From Druceiella hillmani (Eukaryota > Arthropoda > Insecta > Lepidoptera > Hepialidae), in NCBI GenBank assembly GCA_039881145.1, contig JAYKKI010000032.1:12391501-12455500 (forward strand): a stretch of 64,000 nt of DNA. The letters are read 5' to 3'. Below, in pieces: positions 60,051 through 64,000 of this stretch (within the stretch, counting starts at the first letter, position 1; every line of letters starts with the position of its first letter). The position numbers and the translations under genes were made by a program. The notes below the pieces were generated by a model, which searched no databases, was not told where the DNA came from, and worked only from the letters and a program-made list of their open reading frames with translations.

Positions 60051-63000
60051 GCGATGTATGTGCAAGTATATACAACGACATGAAGTAACCAAGATTATAG
60101 TAGGTAGATAGATAGTAATGTATAAACGGGTAAATACAAAGGCATGACATAATTAGGATATTAAGTAGGTAAATAATTAAGGAACAAAGTTACTGATAGA
60201 TAAGTATATACAGATAAATGAAAAGAATGACTTAATTAGATTAAATGAGAAAGAAAGTGATGTAATTTCCTCAAATTATCTTAGTCTTTTCGTCCACCAA
60301 AGCTTTGTTATCATGTGAGTTGGATGACGACTCGTTTGATGCTAAATCTGGTAAAGCAAAACCAGATAATTGCCATTTATTGCTGATTAGAAATACTTAG
60401 TCTGACAATAGCGACGTTTTTCAATCTTTTTCATGTTTCGGAATGACATTTTATGGCAAAAGTTCCAACTTAAAATTCCAATAGCATTACTTTACAAATT
60501 TATTCATGTTCGGAAACGATATTTGACTGCGTAAGTTCCGATGTATACTGGTATTTTCATTATTTTATACTTTTTCGTGTGTTTCTTATTCCGTGGTTAT
60601 TAGGAGTGGTTTCATTTTTTTTGTTAAAAAGTTTTATAACGTTTTATGTTTAATTATAAAAAAACCTTTTACATGCATTCAGTCATCTGGTGTAATTTGG
60701 CTTTAAGGAGACTCAAAACGAGACGTATACGCTTTTGCATCTACTTTGCACTGACAAAGTGAAAATAATTCAAAGCAGATTATTAAATGCAGGTATCTAA
60801 TATAAGAACCGTAATCAATCCCATCTAACGTTGCTATGTCGACGTAACAATGTAAATGTTTTTATTTTAATAATAGCGCTATAACTTCGTACCTAGCATC
60901 GCAATTAAAAGAATATATTGATGAATAATAGAATCAGGTCTGCAGAGCTACAACGCAGGCCAATGCTAGTAGCCGCCACAAATCAGTTCAGGTGTCAACA
61001 GCAGGTTATGGCGCGCCGAAGCACCCGGCTGCCGAGAATGCTCTGGACGTAAAATTAATAACCAAAATATTTTATGGCCGAGTTCGTTGAGTCAGGCGAT
61101 CGGTCCACTTGTCGACTACTGTTATGATTTAATCAATATTAAATCTTGACGGTGGAAGTTTCTTTTTATCTGTTTTGACTGGCATTAAAGACTAAAGGCC
61201 GTAATTAAAACCAATGTAAGTCCAATTATGCAAATACAAATTGTGTAGCAGATTAGTCAGGTTTAGACTTAGTTTTAATTATTACAGTGTAGTATTTGAA
61301 AGTTCTCACGAATCACGTACAGTTTGCGACACGGACTTAGTTTACTATTCCTTTTTATTTACGAATGATATTCAAGAAAAATTTAACAGTATTTATACCA
61401 GTAACCCTGTCATTTGCTTCTAAAAGATCTCTATTTATTCTAGATTTTTCCATATTGATATAATTTAGCAGGTGTTCGGAGCTCTGCATTTTTTCATCAG
61501 ATAAAAATTAATGTCTAGTTTGGAAATATTTGCCAATATTCTATACACATCTTGCACTTGGAAAGTCGGTCAATGCGTAAAAAAGGAAAAATTGTGAAGC
61601 TTAATTTCGTTTTATTTTATATGTTTTTTTATTAAATTACAGTTATCTCACTGATAAATATTTCACATGGCATTCTCAGGCAAATGACGTTAGTTGCAAG
61701 ATTTTCTTCAGATTAAAATTTCTTAAATGTCTTAAAATTTCTTCTACTGCAAACCAATGCATCTATTTGTAAAACTCTGCTTCTGTGTGTCCTGGATCAA
61801 GGATATGTATTTTATTTTAATTTAACCGAGTTACTTTCCAATAAATTAGTACGACTTAGACTTAACTTCGCCGTCAGAAACAAGTTCAAAAATCCGAGCA
61901 TTGCTCACAACTAAAATGTATTGAACTTTTAAGTAATCCTTAATGACTGTCTCAGCTATTTATATTTCAATACGTACGAGCGGGTATTTTTATATTCGAG
62001 ACTTACTTTACACGATCGGGAGTTTTATCGTATGAGATCGCATTGTTTATCATTCGCTGACGTGAAACATTTTACAGTCGTCAAGGATGCAGCAGATGGC
62101 GAACAGTTGCAGCGTGATATCAGCGCCGTCATTAAGTGAAGAGCAATAAGCGGCTTACGGCTTAACGCAATCAAATGTTCAATAGTGAGGTACAGCCGAG
62201 CACACGCTCCTATTAAATACGAATATATGGTCAGTGGGATCCCACTGCATCGTCTTAATGAGGTCGTTGTTTTGAGAATCAGATTCGATTCACGATTCGA
62301 TCACGTGAGCATATGATAAAAATGAAAATTTTCAAAAGGTTCCCATGCAGATGTTTTCCTTCAAATGTTTCCAATTTATAAACCATTATTTTTAAAAGTT
62401 TTTAAAATAGTTTTCATGTCATTTTTATTACACTTTTTTTACACAGTGGGCCTTGGGAAGTTGAACATATTTTTTAAAATTCCATTTCCCAAAAAAAATT
62501 TTAAAGTTTGAAATGTTTTCTTAGTTTTTGGTATAAAATAAGAGATTATTTTGTGGCCCCCAATAATAAGCTACATTTTAACCTAAATTCAACGCCAATT
62601 CTTCACTTAGTCTTCATGCGGGATCTATACGTAAGTTAAGTTGTGAAAAATCTAGATATTTTGAAGATAAGGAATAATTTCTAAATTGTGCATATTTGTG
62701 CAACCTTATTTGCTTTGTTATTTGCTTATTTTTATTGATACTTAAGATGCGCTATACCCACGAATTTTGATTGAACCACTGACGGAGGGACAACCTGTAT
62801 ATATAATTTTACAGGATAATTATGAAACACAGGCGTTCGCACAGAAACTAAAAATATAACACTTCACGTATTAAACGAATCAAACTATTGTCTTCCACCT
62901 TCTTACACAATAGATCTTCTGGCCCATATTATTTGCTGCAGGTACATTATGTACATTTTAACGATTAAAATATCAGAAAAATTCTAACTGTAGAGATAAG

Positions 63001-63399
63001 TGACCAAGCAGGCTTAAATTTCATGTACATTACGCATTTCTATGTGGATGCAAAAATATTTTTTGCAGTGACTTTATGCAGACAAATAGGAATTCAATTA
63101 TTTATCTGAAAATTGAAAATACCAAACGAAAATGCAAAAAGACGAAGCCTGTGAAATATCTATTTCCTTTTTTACAGATGTCTTTCAGCACTTTTTACTG
63201 TTTGATTATACCTTTGGTGAGTTTGTATACTTTATACTTTATACACAGTTTATATTTTCAAATACGCAGGTTTGAATATACAGAATATACAGTTAATAGG
63301 AATAAAAGACATTGAAGCCATTATTATATTTATGGTTGACTTTCCATCGGATAAAAGGAAGTGAATAATCAGAAAAATATTAACAAATACCTAGTTAAA
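60051..63399. other. Unique-looking noncoding DNA with CpG-bearing patches
   Basis: GATAGATAGTAATG-like weak repeats at 60095-60240. Patches at about 60940-61110 and 62040-62240 have higher GC and CpG content (GGTTATGGCGCGCCGAAGCA; GATATCAGCGCCGTCATTAA). No gene, splice-supported exon or transposon seen. Confidence 0.4.
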
Positions 63400-64000
63400 T
63401 AAGTCAGCACCATGGTAATGGAAAATACTTAGAGTGAAGAATTCAGAAGAAAAAATAAATTTAAAAATTTAAGCAGCTCCCCTATATGACATTGGAGATC
63501 ATTGAAAACATTAAATTATATTATTTATTTTTAATGTTCTATGAGATGAAATAAACTGAATTGCCAGAAAAGTATAATTAGAATTAGTGTATGTCAACGC
63601 AACGATAATGAAAACTACTTCGTGTGAAGAATCAGAAAAAAAAGAAATTGAAAATGAAGCGGTTTTGCCATATCACATTGGAGATCATTGAAAACATTAA
63701 ATTATTTTATTTATTTCTAATGTTCTATTAGATAAAATGAACTAAATTGTCAGAAAAGTATCATTAGAATTAGTGTATGTCAACGCAACGATAAAGAAAA
63801 CTACTTCGTGTGAAGAATCAGAAAAAAATGAAATTGAAAATGAAGCGGGTCCGCCATATCACATTGGAGATCATTGAAAACATTAATTTATTTTAGTTAT
63901 TTTTAATATTCTATTAGATGAAATGAACCGAATTGTCAGAAAAGTATCATTAGAATTAGTGCATGTCAACGCAACGATAATGAAACTACTTTGTGTGAAG
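63400..64000. repeat. Tandem array, 186-bp unit, >3 copies, running off the window
   Basis: CATTGGAGATCATTGAAAAC recurs at 63490, 63676 and 63862, exactly 186 bp apart. Units also share GTATGTCAACGCAACGATAA and CTACTTCGTGTGAAGAA. The first unit is most diverged. The array continues past 64000. Confidence 0.94.

Overview
The window is AT-rich eukaryotic DNA, most likely from an insect or another arthropod. The evidence is a spliced gene with long introns, wide GT-AG spacing, and relics of transposon families common in insect genomes: Tc1/mariner, piggyBac, hAT, a jockey/CR1-like LINE and Penelope-like tails. There are no bacterial operons, no convincing tRNA or rRNA genes and no CRISPR array.

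Only one protein-coding gene can be assembled with confidence. It lies on the minus strand from 21454 (start) to 4252 (stop). Seven exons join without a frame break into a 469-residue flavin-dependent polyamine oxidase of the PAOX/SMOX family. All exon boundaries have GT/AG signals and matching phases. Its first coding exon holds only five coding bases. The introns hold a decayed piggyBac copy, a TA-flanked MITE, Penelope-like tails with a hammerhead-ribozyme-like core, a long TA microsatellite and a perfect 24-bp hairpin.

Region by region: 0-4.2 kb has a MITE-like element and a LINE 3' fragment. The LINE contains a 37-bp inverted copy of the oxidase intron 6/exon 7 junction. 4.2-21.5 kb is the oxidase gene. 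21.5-31 kb is 5' flank with a duplicated 42-bp motif, a broken hAT transposase, a three-armed palindrome and a SWIM-type zinc-finger fragment. 31-51 kb is dominated by tandem arrays (about 193, 53, 249, 263, 73 and 42 bp units), two mariner relics (one converted into a fold-back by inverted duplication of its 3' end), a hAT MITE with a target duplication, a tail-to-tail Penelope-like palindrome and a CpG-rich island near 49.1 kb. 51-64 kb is mostly unique-looking noncoding DNA with a long-TIR element (53.9-54.6 kb), a LINE/SINE-like tail, a degenerate array near 59-60 kb and a 186-bp array that runs off the end.

I found no new multi-gene system. The most notable signals are the templated inverted insertion beside the oxidase gene, the hammerhead-like motif in its intron, the fold-back mariner and the promoter-proximal duplication.
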